DNA of 64,000 nucleotides from Atopsyche davidsoni (GCA_022113835.1 JAILWY010000024.1:5646501-5710500), one strand, 5' to 3'; counted from the first letter of the stretch, positions 47,910 through 59,700 are shown. Numbers and translations: made by a program. The notes: a model not told the origin generated them from the sequence alone.

Positions 47910-49680
47910 AAGATGCATAACTGAAAAATATCTCGTGTATTTCCTATCAAATAAAGCTGAAAAGCAAAATTTTATTTCGTAATTATTAAGAGATCTGTGA
48001 AAGTGGGATTTTCCAAATAGAGACGATGGCGTATTATTTTGTGTATTTTTGTATCGTCATCACATTATTTTGAATATTATAAACTGGTCTATAGTTAATT
48101 ATTTAGTACAGGCTGCATTTCTCCATTCACAAGAAGAGAAGCTGAAAAACCAGGTATCGCGAAGCCAGAAAAAAATACATATATACCTGCAAGCCACGTA
48201 CTTATATTTCAAATATGTTATTCATCGATATATCGACACCATGAAATAAAAAGTTGTGTCTTCTTGTTCGTATGAAGCCGAAATAGTCATAGTTTTCTCA
48301 ATTTTTCAAAGTGTTTGTTGAAAGTTTTTTCAAGTCCGTGTGTATGCAAATTCTAACCGGTCTGTGAACGTTTTTGACAAAAATTTTTGGACCGCGTACA
48401 CACAGCTGTTATCAAAGTCATGGACATTGAAAACCTGCTGTGCCATTTATCTGTAAATACACGAGACGAAAATAATGACATGATTTGTATTAAAAAAATA
48501 TATACTAGTGACATTCCTAACCAAATAAACTGATTCGTTAAACATCGGACCATCACTTGTAACACGCGATTGAAAGAAGGGTATCTGCGATAAACTGGTT
48601 TGATTTAGAAAAACCAACTGGATAGGAGGTAAAGAATATTTTAATATAATATATATTTAATATAAAGTGAGTTTTTAAATAAATGTTGCACTTTAGTTGA
48701 ATTTTTTTCCTAATCCTATTCATCTGTCTCCATGAGCTTCAAAAACAGAAAAATGTAATAAAATAATTATTGTTTATGTAGGCCCACCAAGGCTAACACG
48801 ATATGTTATTATAAACCAATTTATATAGTTTAACACATGAGAAAAAAAACAATAATGACAATGTTTTTTTTTTATAAAAGCACATTTTCATGGCTACTGC
48901 TAATTTTTTTTACTATTCTTCCTAGCAGGTAGAAAAATATTTTTCAAGTCTCAATTGAGTCGAGACCCGATCGGCAATGTTTCCTGAAAACACTTTCAGT
49001 TTTCAGAAACTTTATTTTGATGCGTTTTTCAGGTAATCGATAAGACAACGAAAGCAACCGAAGGCAGTAATAAACAGTTATTACCTGTTCGCGAAGAATA
49101 AAGTAAAAAGTCGACAGTGTGTGATTAAAAACAGATTATTTTATCTTTACTGTGAAAGCGAAATAAAATTTATAACTGGAACTAACGAGCCAGTTTCGCT
49201 TCTTAAGGTATGTGATTGATTGCAGATATGTTATTTGAATGTACGAGTGCATAAACAAAACATATACACTATCTTATGGTCTAGCAGTTAGCACACTTGC
49301 TTGCCGGCAATTAGGTTTATTGAAGCGATAAGCTTTTTTAAAATTATTCTAAATAATAAACCACACTCAGGTTTTAAAGAAAACTAATTTTGTATTGTAT
49401 TTGTAAAATATTAACATCTTATAAAACCCGCATATATTAATAATTTTATTTGTTTGATTTTAATAAAAAAAATCACTTTCTTATTTATGTTAAGCAATAA
49501 TCTAATTTATTAATATTTTAATTTAAATATATTACATAAAACAAAAAGATTTCTCTTTATATATAAATTATATTGTTCAAAGGTGAATACAAAAAAAATA
49601 TGTAGTATTGCACGAAATTCGCGTAGGTTTTATGTTTCAATTTATAGCAGTTTCAGTGTCTTCAAATAATAGTAAAAAAA
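47910..49680. other. AT-rich DNA, no gene seen
   Basis: An A-box-like SINE head ('tagcagttagcacacttgcttg') lies at about 49273-49300. No gene seen. Confidence 0.4.
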
Positions 49681-49687
49681 ATAGCAG

Positions 49688-49695
49688 TGACGTCA
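49688..49695. promoter_or_regulatory. CRE palindrome TGACGTCA
   Basis: The site sits in the 14-bp imperfect palindrome GCAGTGACGTCACTGC, longer than a plain CRE. It is about 100 bp upstream of the G-rich tract at 49798. Together they resemble a small regulatory patch, but no transcript can be attached. Confidence 0.3.
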
Positions 49696-49795
49696 CTGCG
49701 AACGTTCGAGATTTGAATACAAGTTTTTTTCAAATTCAGAACAGAAAAGCGATTGTTCTATTTTTGAATGTGGGTAAGTCGGGCGGAAATGGGAC

Positions 49796-49845
49796 TCGGC
49801 GGGGGGGGGGAGGGGGGAGGGGGGGGGAGGGGAGGCTGCGGGCGC
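49796..49845 (+). other. G-rich tract, G-quadruplex candidate
   Basis: The plus strand holds G runs of 10, 6, 9 and 4 with single-base A breaks in about 45 bp, in otherwise AT-rich DNA. Same kind of tract as 22219-22338, with the same strand bias. Polypurine tracts of this kind often mark regulatory or transposon sequence, and they are prone to assembly error. Confidence 0.55.
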
Positions 49846-49869
49846 TTTTAAAAAATATATACAATAGAT

Positions 49870-51235
49870 AATTAAAATTCATTTGTAACCTGTTTTTACT
49901 GACAAGTATTTCTTAACAAGCGACTCGTCGTGAAATTTTAAATTGGGATAAATAATATTTATTAAAAATTTAAGCAAACTGAATTATTCACATTGATATA
50001 AATTTTTTATCTGAATATAAATTTTTAGTAAATTAGGCGCAAATTGATTTTTTATCCGCAAAGATAAAATAGTAGAGTTTACCCACAACTGTAAATATAG
50101 CAATAAATGACTATAATATTTTTCAGTGCATCACTACTCTTTTTTTTTTAAATTGACATATTTAAAATATTTAATATTTATAAGCATTTTGGTAGCCAAT
50201 GTAAATTCACTTCAGGAAAAAAGACAAAATATAATCTCACCATTGTGTATTTAGGCCCTTATAACGAAGTAAAAAAATAATAGTATTAATAATATACTAC
50301 ACGGTTGAGAAATATATATATATGAGTATTGATATCTGCCGATTAATATTTTAAATTATTTACCATAAATCCGCGTTTATTGTTCATACAGGTTTACTGT
50401 ATTTTATATGAAATATTCAGGCATAAATATAAAAAAACACATTTGTGACTTTTTTGTTGTTTCATGCGTGAATCGATTGCCAATGTATTAAATATATCAA
50501 TTTTTCATATCTGATATAACACACTTTCTAAACGATTTTTTTTGAATATTTAAAACAGGCAAAGCATTTATTGTACACAATCTATAGATGCAAACTCCAA
50601 AAATCGATCTTACATTTTAATCTTATAAATAAATTTGGCACGGTATTTAATATAAGTAGTCCTGAAATATCTTGTTCAAACTTGATAAGTATTTTTTGCA
50701 CAGTGGATCAATAGCGATATCATATTTTTTAGCAAGCAGTTGCTATGGCTCATAGATTTCTCTCTACGATCTATCAATGCAGTTTCTATTTCAATCAATT
50801 TCGGCGATCGGCTGCCTAGCCGAGAGTCATTTAGATAATAATTACATTATACACTGAATGTACCACATATTTTATAATTTTAATCCTTCAAACTATCTAT
50901 GATTTCTAAAATGTATACATTCTAAAACACTCTTCTAGAAATTTTTATCTGTGATCTATTTTTCCCTTAAAGGTTTTATCAATAAGTATGTTAGTGTCAC
51001 ATTGAATAGGCTCAAAAAATAATGCAAACACAATTCAAAATAACACCAACAGCTAAAGACGACATTTTAAATGTCGCCAGAAATGCCAATAAGATAAAAA
51101 CGGACATAATGTTAATAAAACGCAAATACGTTGATTTTATTAAAACATGCTTTATTTAATTTGAAAACAATTCCCGAGTAAGTTCTGATGATTTCTAAAT
51201 ACTGTCGTGCCATTAATTTTTTTTTTATTATTAAA
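49870..51235. other. AT-rich DNA, no gene seen
   Basis: Nothing supportable; short A/T-driven frames only. Confidence 0.4.
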
Positions 51236-51239
51236 ATAC

Positions 51240-51900
51240 GTCATAATAGACCCGACACCAATTTCAAAGTGCGATTGGATAGATAATTTTTAGGTAGATA
51301 CTTTAAAGGTATGCCCTTAATAAAAAAAGGCTGTATGTCGAAATAAATAGGCTCTGCAGGTGGTGTCGAAACTAACGTGCCACCCCGGCAGCGGAAACCT
51401 GTCTCGGTGGACGACAGACCGACCGAATCTTTCACAACCTTTGATACAACCTCCTCGAGCCTGCTACTCTAATCAAACTCAAAGCGGCACAATTAGCAGT
51501 GACAGCTAACTCGAGCTGCAATGTCTGTTCTTTTCGTCTTTCGACAGGAAAAAATGTAATTGCATGGGGTTTGCTTTTGGCCTTTTTTGGTAGAGGAAAT
51601 CTTCTAGAAGGTGGCTAATCGAAGTGTTTGGGACAAGGGATGTTGATGTTTGGAAGGAGCAGGCGAGGTCGATGATTACCCCGTGGATCGTCATGGTGTT
51701 TGTATCCCCGTGGAGTTGGGCATTTCGGATGAACCACGGGGCGTTCAGTGCCCATCGGAGGACTTTGTAGGGGTTTAAGCCTCTCAGGTGCGATGTGACC
51801 CCAGGCAGGGGCAGGCGTATGTAAGTATGGGACGGATCATTACTTTTAGGAGTAGGATTATGGCGTTCGATACAAATAACGCAAATAAAAGGTCGCACGG
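51240..51900 (-). mobile_element. Jockey-type LINE remnant (end of ORF2)
   Basis: A minus frame of 130 residues (51898-51506) reads SHLRGLNPYKVLRWALNAPW, FIRNAQLHGDT, then ISHLLEDFLYQKRPKA. The APW(F/Y)-RN--(L/I)H-D word, followed by a helical stretch, is the usual tail after the reverse transcriptase in Jockey-clade LINEs, where it ends the ORF2 protein. The frame closes at 51506, and the flanking minus sequence down to 51240 is probably 3' UTR. Only the last part of the element is present (5' truncation), as is usual for LINEs. It belongs to a different family from the 19730/29440/53430 copies. Confidence 0.6.
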
Positions 51901-51965
51901 CGCCGCGAGTCGCCCGGCTGCGCAGGCGGCCATATGGCGGCCGAATTTTTAAACTTCAAACGATC
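51890..51965. promoter_or_regulatory. CpG-rich patch with ATGGCGG
   Basis: A dense CpG run (CGGCGCCGCGAGTCGCCCGG) and the symmetric GGCGGCCATATGGCGGCCG lie at the border of the LINE remnant. The ATGGCGGC word is YY1-like. It may be the promoter region paired with the exon candidate at 52112. Confidence 0.3.
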
Positions 51966-52111
51966 ACTGAAAAACGCAGTTTATTTATTTTTTCAGCCGC
52001 ACAGGTGTTTCGATCGCTCCCAGCTTACGATTGATTACATTACATACGGGTGATTATAAAACATCACCTGACTTTCTAGCGTGCTCCGGTATCGTTCAAA
52101 ATCACACTCAC

Positions 52112-52375
52112 CTTTCGACATTCGCCTAATCCACATGCGGTGAGCACAAACACTTGCACAGCAACAATGTATATATATATACAACTGAAAAGCACGACGT
52201 CGCGAACTTTCGGTTGCCTTTTCAGGCGGGGGTGGGGGCGCGAGGCTGTGGCAGGGGAACTCTCTCGGGAGGTCTGGCCCGGTCGAAGGCTCGCGACTGA
52301 CTGGGGAGCTCTCCTCGCCGCCGACCGGACCCGCCGGCCAACCCGCCCAGCCACGGTGCCACTCTACAATATCCC
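52112..52375 (-). other. Candidate first non-coding exon/promoter of the minus-strand gene
   Basis: A CpG-rich block on the minus strand ends in a very good donor (CGAAAG|GTGAGTG, GT at 52111-52110). The frame through it has no good ATG (an open frame begins at GTG), which fits 5' UTR. Short ATGs lie just before the donor (ATG TGG ... CGA ATG TCG AAA G). If it is joined to 33035-32957 and 16069, the membrane-protein gene would have a 36 kb 5' UTR region, common for insect receptor-like genes. It could equally start an unrelated transcript. Confidence 0.35.
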
Positions 52376-52379
52376 AGTC

Positions 52380-53420
52380 ATCACCCTTTCAGCAATCATC
52401 ATTATACATCACACGCATTCTAAAAACCCATACATAAAAAAAAAAATTCAAAATCCGTTAAAATTTATTTTTCATTGATTAAATTTACAATGATACACAA
52501 TTCTTGTAATTTTTGAACAAATCAATTTCCATATATTTTTATTACAATTTAAAAAAAGAACACCTGAATGCTTAGGATTCTAGGCATTGCGGTCAAACTA
52601 ACCTCAAAATGCCTAAACATCAATTGTAAAAACACATATTTATCATACTAAAACTAAATTTATGTGAAATAAAAAAATTCTACCCGTAGAACAAGAGATG
52701 TATGTATTTTTTTGCATTTAATTTTTTTTTATTGGTGCCATAGGTTTTTGGCAAAAAAATGCGTAAAATTATCACAAAACTCGAAAACGGAAGTTAATCT
52801 TGACTCAGCGCGCATATTATTATATTACTAGTAATGTAGCCCGTCACAAAATGACGAATTTGATGAACGATGCGTCTAAATTCTCGCGGTGAACGACATC
52901 TCGCGGCGAAGAAGTGAATTATATAATTAAAGTTTAGCTAAAGCATATTTTAAAGTTTATGAATGAAAATATTATCCTATCGTCTTGAAATTCGGCACAT
53001 AGCTGCGGAAAAATTTACTTAACTTATGTGCAAAAAATCAGCGTTGTATCTTTTAAGATATTCTATACAGAACGGAAAAATGAAACATACATACAAACAT
53101 ACAAATAAACACACAATGGCTATTATTATAGTAGATTGTGTTATGCATGGAAAATCAGTGAACAAACCCATTTTTGGCATGAGTTTATGTGTACATTAAA
53201 TAAATAACCGAAATAGAGATTTATAACAGGTAGAACAAGCGGGTACTATTATTACCCCTATGTATGTTTGTTGACTAGTTGGCGTTCCTTCTTGTATAGG
53301 GTGCCTCGGAAGCCAAGTAGGATATAGTAGGGGAATTTATATTTGTGTGGACAGGTAGTAAGTCTGGGGTATCGATTGTTGTACTTGTATACTTGATAAA
53401 ATACGCAGTATATTTGATAA
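52380..53420. other. AT-rich DNA, no gene seen
   Basis: 52850-53115 ('gtagcccgtcacaaaatgacg', 'cctatcgtcttgaaattcgg', then repeated 'acatacaaaca') resembles the tail of a transposon, such as an RTE-like LINE 3' end, but I cannot place it. Confidence 0.35.
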
Positions 53421-53429
53421 CTTAAAAAT

Positions 53430-53620
53430 ATATATACGCAAGATTCTTGTCTGAGAGAGTTTTGCACAGAATGCGGAAAGAAGTAAAGCGTATAGTCTCA
53501 TATTTTGGGCATATTTTTGATGCAATGAATATGGCATCCCACAGTTGATTATCCAATAAAAAAAGGGGCATTGAAATAAGGTTAGACGAAGTATATATTA
53601 TCACTATGCTCCTATGGGGA
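53430..53620 (+). mobile_element. LINE remnant, copy 3
   Basis: 'gagagttttgcacagaatgcggaaagaagtaaagcg', 'tctcatattttgggcatatttttgatgcaatgaatatgg' and 'ttgattatccaataaaaaaa' match, in order, the C-terminal LINE block at about 19970-20100. Short and broken; dead. Confidence 0.55.
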
Positions 53621-53879
53621 TAGTGCTGATTTAGGTACTTGTTTTTTATCCGACCACCAAAATTTTTCAATGTACATGTACTCGCAGAGATAAGAATCTA
53701 TCATACGACGATGAGTCCCGCTGTGGCGTTTATTTCGTTCATTTGCAGATTTCGGGTTAGATTAGGTACAAGTAATACTAATTTATACTGTGCATCAAAA
53801 ATTTAATTTAGTAAAAAAAATTTTTTTTTTTTTGTCAACTGGGGCACGAAGTGTTGCCAGAGTTCAACCCGAAAACCGC

Positions 53880-54500
53880 GCACGCCGCTGCTTCGTAGAA
53901 TTTAATATTTATGAATAAAACCCGAAGAGCGGCCGGCGGGCCGGGCAGGTGCGAGGGGGGGCGGGGGGCGCGGGGCCCAGGTAAGAGGGGCGAGAGGGCA
54001 GAGAGCCGACACTCAAAAAGCCGGGATCGACGGGCCAGAGAGTCGAGCTGCCCACACAAGCCGCGACACGACCGACTTTTGCGTCGTTTACACGAACAAA
54101 ACCATAAAAAAAAAACACTCAACTCAAAGCGACGATATTGATATGTATAATATATTGTCTATGACCGATTCTGTGCTGTGTCTATGTTAGTAAATATGGC
54201 GCGCAAGCGGAAGTCAACGGAGTCGCTTCCCGTCGCCAGTGGCCTCTGAGCTCCCAAACCTGAAAGGCGTGCGTTTTCAACAAACACAATTATAAACCTC
54301 GGACTCAGCTGACGTTCAGCCAGCAATAAAACACAAAAAAAAAAACAAAAAATAACTGACCAAATCACATTCCCAATTTTTTTTTTTTAATTTTGCGCGT
54401 TTCTGGCTAATTTGTATTTAATATGCATTGCAGGTCGTCCGGTGAGTGCTGCTATTAATTGTAAATTATCTATTGAGGACGCCGAGTCCTAATGGGCTCT
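53880..54500. promoter_or_regulatory. CpG-rich promoter-like patches
   Basis: 53930-54060 is very GC-rich (GGCCGGCGGGCCGGGCAGG, GGCGGGGGGCGCGGGG), and 54190-54245 again (ATGGCGCGCAAGCGGAAGT). On the plus strand a donor-like CCG|GTGAGTG lies at about 54440, and an ATG frame from 54492 (MGSIRPGESRMAMGHRQGR) follows. This could be a first exon and promoter of a plus-strand transcript. Frames on both strands in the GC-rich core are probably shadows of composition. Confidence 0.3.
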
Positions 54501-55139
54501 ATCCGCCCGGGGGAGTCTAGAATGGCGATGGGTCATCGCCAAGGTCGCACAATCGATACTGCAAATTTGACATTAAATATTATGTATAATTATGTGTTTA
54601 AGTGTTATGAAATTCAGTTGAAACCTGAACACCCTTCTGCTAAGAATTCAATGGTTTCCATCATATGGAAAGTAGAAGGCAAAATTATAGTTTTTGGTAA
54701 ATATTTTGTTACTTTGCTTATACGCTACTTACACTGTATTATTAAATAGTATTTATGATTATATTTTGAAGCAATGTATACAAGTTTTGCTTATAAAATG
54801 TTTGATTACTTCTGAAGTCACACCGGTGTTATTATTATAATTTTAAAATATCACTTTATAGTATAAACAAACAACAGTCAAATGAAATTCGCTGTTTGTT
54901 TTATATTGAAATGTACAGAAGTATTGTATTGTATAGAGAATTTCTTTGATGAAAATAAAGCTCTAGTAAAATGATAAATGCTTTATCCTATAGATAATAG
55001 TTTTGATACAAATGAAAACTGTTATTATTTTTGCAAAACAAGTGAGCTTTTGCTATAAGCAAATTAAAAAAAAATCAGTAAACATGACAGTCATCACAAA
55101 GCTTCGCAACAGGTAAGCTTTCATTGTGAATAAGAATGC

Positions 55140-55425
55140 CATGCATGGGATTCGCGACTATTACGAGAGAGAGAGGGAGACGGCGCCAGGCGCGGCGAGC
55201 GAGAGGGAGCGAGAGGTCAGAGACCGACCCTAGCACAATAGACGGGCGAGAGGTCAAGCATCGCCCCGGGCCTCCGCACATAGTATTCCTCCGAGGCTGT
55301 GCGGCAAGAGCGAATCTAGACGTCCCATAAGATGACTCACGGATGATTTTACTCCGCCGAGCGAGAGCAAAGCTCGCGAAACGTCGCGGATGCGGAGTAA
55401 AATTTTACCTCGTCGAGTTTATATC
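55140..55425. promoter_or_regulatory. GAGA-rich CpG patch with a terminal inverted repeat
   Basis: GAGAGAGAGGGAGA at about 55164 and further GAGAG words give clustered GAGA-factor-type sites in a GC-rich block. At 55346-55357 and 55392-55403 lies a perfect 12-bp inverted repeat (ATTTTACTCCGC). The 34 bases between hold a second stem (GCGAG/CTCGC) followed directly by GAAACGTCG, again the stem-GAAAC order. The block abuts the satellite starting at 55427. Confidence 0.35.
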
Positions 55426-55426
55426 A

Positions 55427-56860
55427 TGAAGCTGTCGTTTATATTAAAAAAAACCTCATTTAGTTTATAAGTAATTTTTTTTATATGAAAATGCGTACGA
55501 AGCTGTAGTACTGATCAAAATGCATTTCATACAAAAAAAACATACTGATCATAATTCACCTTTTATTAGGAACCCAAATAAATTACATACGAAGCTGTCG
55601 TTTGTATTAATAAAACACCTCATATAGTTTATATATAATTTTTTTATATGAAAATGCATACAAAGCTGTAGTACTGATCAAAATTTATTTCATACGATAA
55701 TACATACAGATGATAATTCACCTTTTATAAGGAACCCAAATAAATTACATACGAAGCTGTTGTTTGTATTAATAAAACACCTCATTTAGTTTATATGTAA
55801 TTTTTTTATATGAAAATGCATACAAAGCTGTAGTACTGATCAAAATTTATTTCACACGAAATACATACTGATCATAATTCACCTTTTATTAGGAACCCAC
55901 AGAAATTACATACGAAGCTGTTGTTTGTATTAATAAAACACCTCATCTAGTTTATAAGTAATTTTTTTATATAAAAATGCATACGAAGCTGTAGTACTGA
56001 TCAAAATTTATTTCATTTAGTTTTTACTTAAAATTCAGACGAAAATACATACTGATCACAATTCACCTTTTATTAGGAGCCCAAAGAAAATATATACGAT
56101 GCTGTCGTTTGTATTAAAAAATACCTCATCTAGTTTATATGTAATTTTTTTATATGAAAATGCACACGAAGCTGTAGTACTGATCAAAATTTATGTCTTT
56201 TAGTTTATATTAAAATTCAAACGAAAATACATACTGATCATAATTCACCTTTTAGCCCAAAGAAAATATATTAGGAGCTGTCGTTTGTATAAAAAATACC
56301 TCATATATGTAAATTTTTATATGAAAATGCATACGAAGCTGTAGTACTGATCAAAATTTATTTAATCTTGTTTATATTTAAATACATACTGATCAAAATT
56401 CACATTTTCTAGTTAATATTAAGAGCCCAAAGAAAATATATACGTAGCTGTCGTTTGTATTCAAAAAACACCTCGTAGTTTATATGTTTTTTTTTTAAAT
56501 TAAAATGCATACGAAGTAGTACTAATCAAAATTTATTTCATCTAGTTTATATTATAATTCATATGTATCAAATTTACCTCATCTATTGTAGTTTCTATTA
56601 TTAGTCTAAAAAATGCATACGAAGCTGTCGTACGAATTAAAAGCTATTTCAAAAGGCAAATGTTTATATTAAAAGTCCAAATAAAATTCATACGAAGTTT
56701 TCGTTTGAATCAAAGTAACTTCATGCAGTTTATATTAAAAATCTAAAAAAATACACACGAAGCTGTCGTTTGGGTCAAAATTTACCTTATCTTGTTTAAA
56801 AGTAAATGTTTATATTAAAATCATAAACGAAGTGCATACGAAGCTGTCGTAGTTGCTTTT
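55427..56860. repeat. Degenerate satellite, period about 162-184 bp
   Basis: 'acgaagctgtcgtttgtatta' returns at about 55431, 55594, 55755, 55917, 56101, 56277 and 56447, then in shorter steps (56624, 56696, 56762, 56842). Each long unit has a second, half-unit version ('acgaagctgtagtactgatcaaaat'), so the repeat is a dimer of two related halves of about 80-85 bp. Later units lose the half and shrink to 66-80 bp. Units fall out of register to the right, typical of old arrays. No frame is kept across units, so it is non-coding. Confidence 0.9.
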
Positions 56861-56869
56861 ATAAATATA

Positions 56870-58060
56870 CACCGGAGTTTTAAGCACTATGTATGTGAGC
56901 ACTTTAAAGGTCTGTAACTGACCGTGATCTCTCTGCCAAATTCTTAACACTGGACTTATACTATTTTTATTTTTATCAGATGGAATTCGCACAGAATACC
57001 AGCGAGATTTAGTTCCAGCACTCACATTTAAAGTGAACGCTTTCGCCTGATCAATCCATTATCGATTGTTTTATTTGTGTAGCCTCCTAACTGCGTAGCT
57101 TTTTTTATTTTTTAATTTAGCAGGTCTCAGGCGATATCACTCAACAATTGCTAATTTAGACCAGGTAGAGCAATCGAGTACGCTAAGATTGAATCGGCCT
57201 TCATTTGTGGAGGAAGCCAATGAAGAAGAATTTTAAATGCAAGAAATAATAAATAAACCAAGCATATAATAAATATTTCAGTAAAATCACACAGGGTGCA
57301 AAAATCATTTAATACTACCTTATATATCATTTAAACTCATACTACTAGTCACCGGAAAGTACGCTTCGCAATATTTGTGTATGACTTTTGGAAGTCCATA
57401 GTAAAAATTATTTGAATTTTTTTATGTTTTATACATATTAAATTTCTTCAAGTCTTAATTTTTAGCTCATTTGTTAATAGAAGACCGATTTGGAAAAAAT
57501 AAAGCAAGCTTGACGAGAGACGAGGCTCAGTTTATTTGACCATATAAAAATTCCAATAAATGAGTTTCGAAGCACGCTGTATATATAATCAAGTAATTAC
57601 AAAAGTCAAGGCATACCTTGAGAATCCGCAAATGTAATTTTTGATCTTCCAGCTGGAACCGACTGTATTCAAATTATATTTAAAATATTTATTTAATTTA
57701 ACATTTTATTATCTATTGTGTGAAATAAATATTCTGTCTATAAATAAATCCGATCAATTTGGTACGTTGGAGTATATATTTTTTTTATGGAATATTGTTT
57801 CGTGCAAATAAGTAGAGCTCAAGTGCGCCAACGAGTAACGGTCATTATAATCATTGCAATTATTTTGTATCATTTGATAAAATTAATAACGATATTAAAC
57901 CTTACTTACATTTTTAATATCATCAGCAGCGATGCTCAACCTGTGGCCCGCCTTTTAATATTTTTTTTTTTTTGACGCGGTTTTGGTTTATTTGAGAAAT
58001 AATTTAAAACGTTATACGCAAGCTTGAAACCGATGCTTTTAAATGCGATATAAATATTTT
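56870..58060. other. AT-rich DNA, no gene seen
   Basis: No coding frame, splice pair or array stood out. The 'tttttttatttttt' type runs are unremarkable. Confidence 0.4.
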
Positions 58061-58069
58061 TTTTATGGA

Positions 58070-58440
58070 AGTCAACTGCGAATCGCTTGTACCAAATGGG
58101 GCGTTATTGCGGCGCGCGCTTTCAGTTCTTTCGCATGGGATGAAATTATGCACCTGTCAGATACACGGAATTCGTAAAGGGGCCAAAATATCGGGAGAAA
58201 GCGAGATCGCCATAGCTCCCTTTCTCCTTTCGTCTGTCGCGCCACAAAAAAACAACTCTTTAATCGATGCCACGAGCAGGACACTCGAAAACACGAACCG
58301 GAAGAATTCACCTTAATAAGTAACGGAGAGAGTGGAGGTGCCAATTTCGGGCCCTCATCCAGCAGCGGATTGATCTGCCAGCGAAGAGGGACCTACCCGA
58401 GGAGCTGGCCGAAAGCGGTTGAACCCGAATGCATTGGATA
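58070..58440. promoter_or_regulatory. GC-rich patch, possibly part of an old element or promoter
   Basis: GCGGCGCGCGCTTTC, ATCGGGAGAAAGCGAG and TCGGGCCCTCATCCAGCAGC. Open frames exist on both strands (58065-58316 plus, 58072-58344 minus) but are unsupported. On the plus strand, 'ctcatccagcagcggattgatctgcc' reads LIQQRIDLP and looks coding-like; it may be a transposon fragment. No strand or product can be assigned. Confidence 0.25.
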
Positions 58441-58484
58441 TAATATTCTATTAGTCAATACAAGTACCGACGCATAAGCAAGTA

Positions 58485-59300
58485 ATGGACTGCTTTGTAT
58501 TGTATATTCCACTTTTAGTACATAAATATATTAATAAATCAGATTTATATACTTGAATATATTGTATACTTTATGCGATGATAAAAAAAAAACACACCAG
58601 CAAGCAAACAACCACTCAATGCACAGTGAAAAATATTTGCTTTGTTTTGTATATTCATTTTCAAGTAATGATCATTAAACATACCAACGACTATACATAA
58701 TTTTTTTTTTACTGAAAGTATGTTTTGTGTTATACTTATATATAAACTATATACTGTATTCATATAAAGTATTAATACTCCTTGTAGATGGATAAATAAT
58801 GCAGTAACTTTGAAAAAAAATTGTATGCTTTGTATTGTATATTAAATCTACAATATTAATCAAGAAATATATCAATATGTATATATATATATATATATAT
58901 TATTTACTAAACTTATTTGTTTCGCGTTTTATATTTTACTGCTCCTGGTGCACGGAGAAACACATCAGTAACCAATCAACCTCCAAAATCAGTGGTGAAA
59001 GGTTTTTTTTTTGCTTTGTATTGTATATTCTGATACTGTTGTGAGTCAGTGAAATACAAGCGAATATATCTTTAACATTAAAAAAAATAACCGGCCTAAT
59101 TTATCTTGCGTTATTTATTTATCTAGCATCTAGCGAATGAAAAGAAACATTAATAAGCAATAAACTACTAAATTTCACTTGACATTATTTTGCTTTGCTT
59201 TGTATATTCTGATACTGTTACAAGCCACAAAACGAAAATTAATAGACAATCGAATACTATATTTCATATTTGCTTTATACTGTATATTCATGTCACTGTA
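58485..59300. repeat. Degenerate tandem repeat, 'tgctttgtattgtatattc' family
   Basis: The word TGCTTTGTATTGTATATTC (variants) occurs at about 58491, 58637, 58827, 59013, 59194 and 59270, and is followed in several copies by 'tgatactgtt(a/g)(c/t)aag/gag'. Spacing is 75-190 bp. The array is interrupted by a TA microsatellite at 58878-58900. Non-coding. Confidence 0.65.
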
Positions 59301-59359
59301 ACATATAAAAAAATTGTCTGATTTTGTTCGTCCTGAAATTCATTCATTGTCTTTTAGTT

Positions 59360-59700
59360 GCACTTCGTTCTTGTGCTGCATTGTGCATGAGTGATCCGAC
59401 GTTTCGCTCCCGGTACCGGCACCACCGTGGAGTCAATATCCCAGAAAGATCGAAAGGCTCAAAGCAGCGCAGCGACAGGAGAGTTACTATGTAAAATATA
59501 ATGAGCCCCGGTGCACGAGTGTTGGCATTGTTTGTCCGTCCTTTATTGCCGGCATGTGGACCACACCTGTGAGGGCACCGAGCCCACCTGTCATTAGCGA
59601 GGCGCGAGGGAGAGCACGGGAGCGAGCGAGAAGGCGCTGGACTCGGATTAGGCCCGACGGGAATATCAATGATCGCATTGTTCCTCGCCCGAGTCCTATG
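59360..59700. promoter_or_regulatory. GC-rich patch with open frames on both strands
   Basis: GCTCCCGGTACCGGCACC, GAGGCGCGAGGGAGAGCACGG and AGCGAGCGAGAAGGCGC. Minus-strand donors CAG|GTGGGC and CAG|GTGTGG lie near 59596 and 59573, so it could be another minus-strand first exon. Frames of 119 (minus) and 94 (plus) residues have no recognisable content. Confidence 0.25.

Noticed and set aside
52140..52478. 112-residue plus-strand and 92-residue minus-strand frames in the CpG patch
   Set aside because: Arg/Ala/Gly-rich products typical of CpG-rich non-coding DNA; no good start codon.
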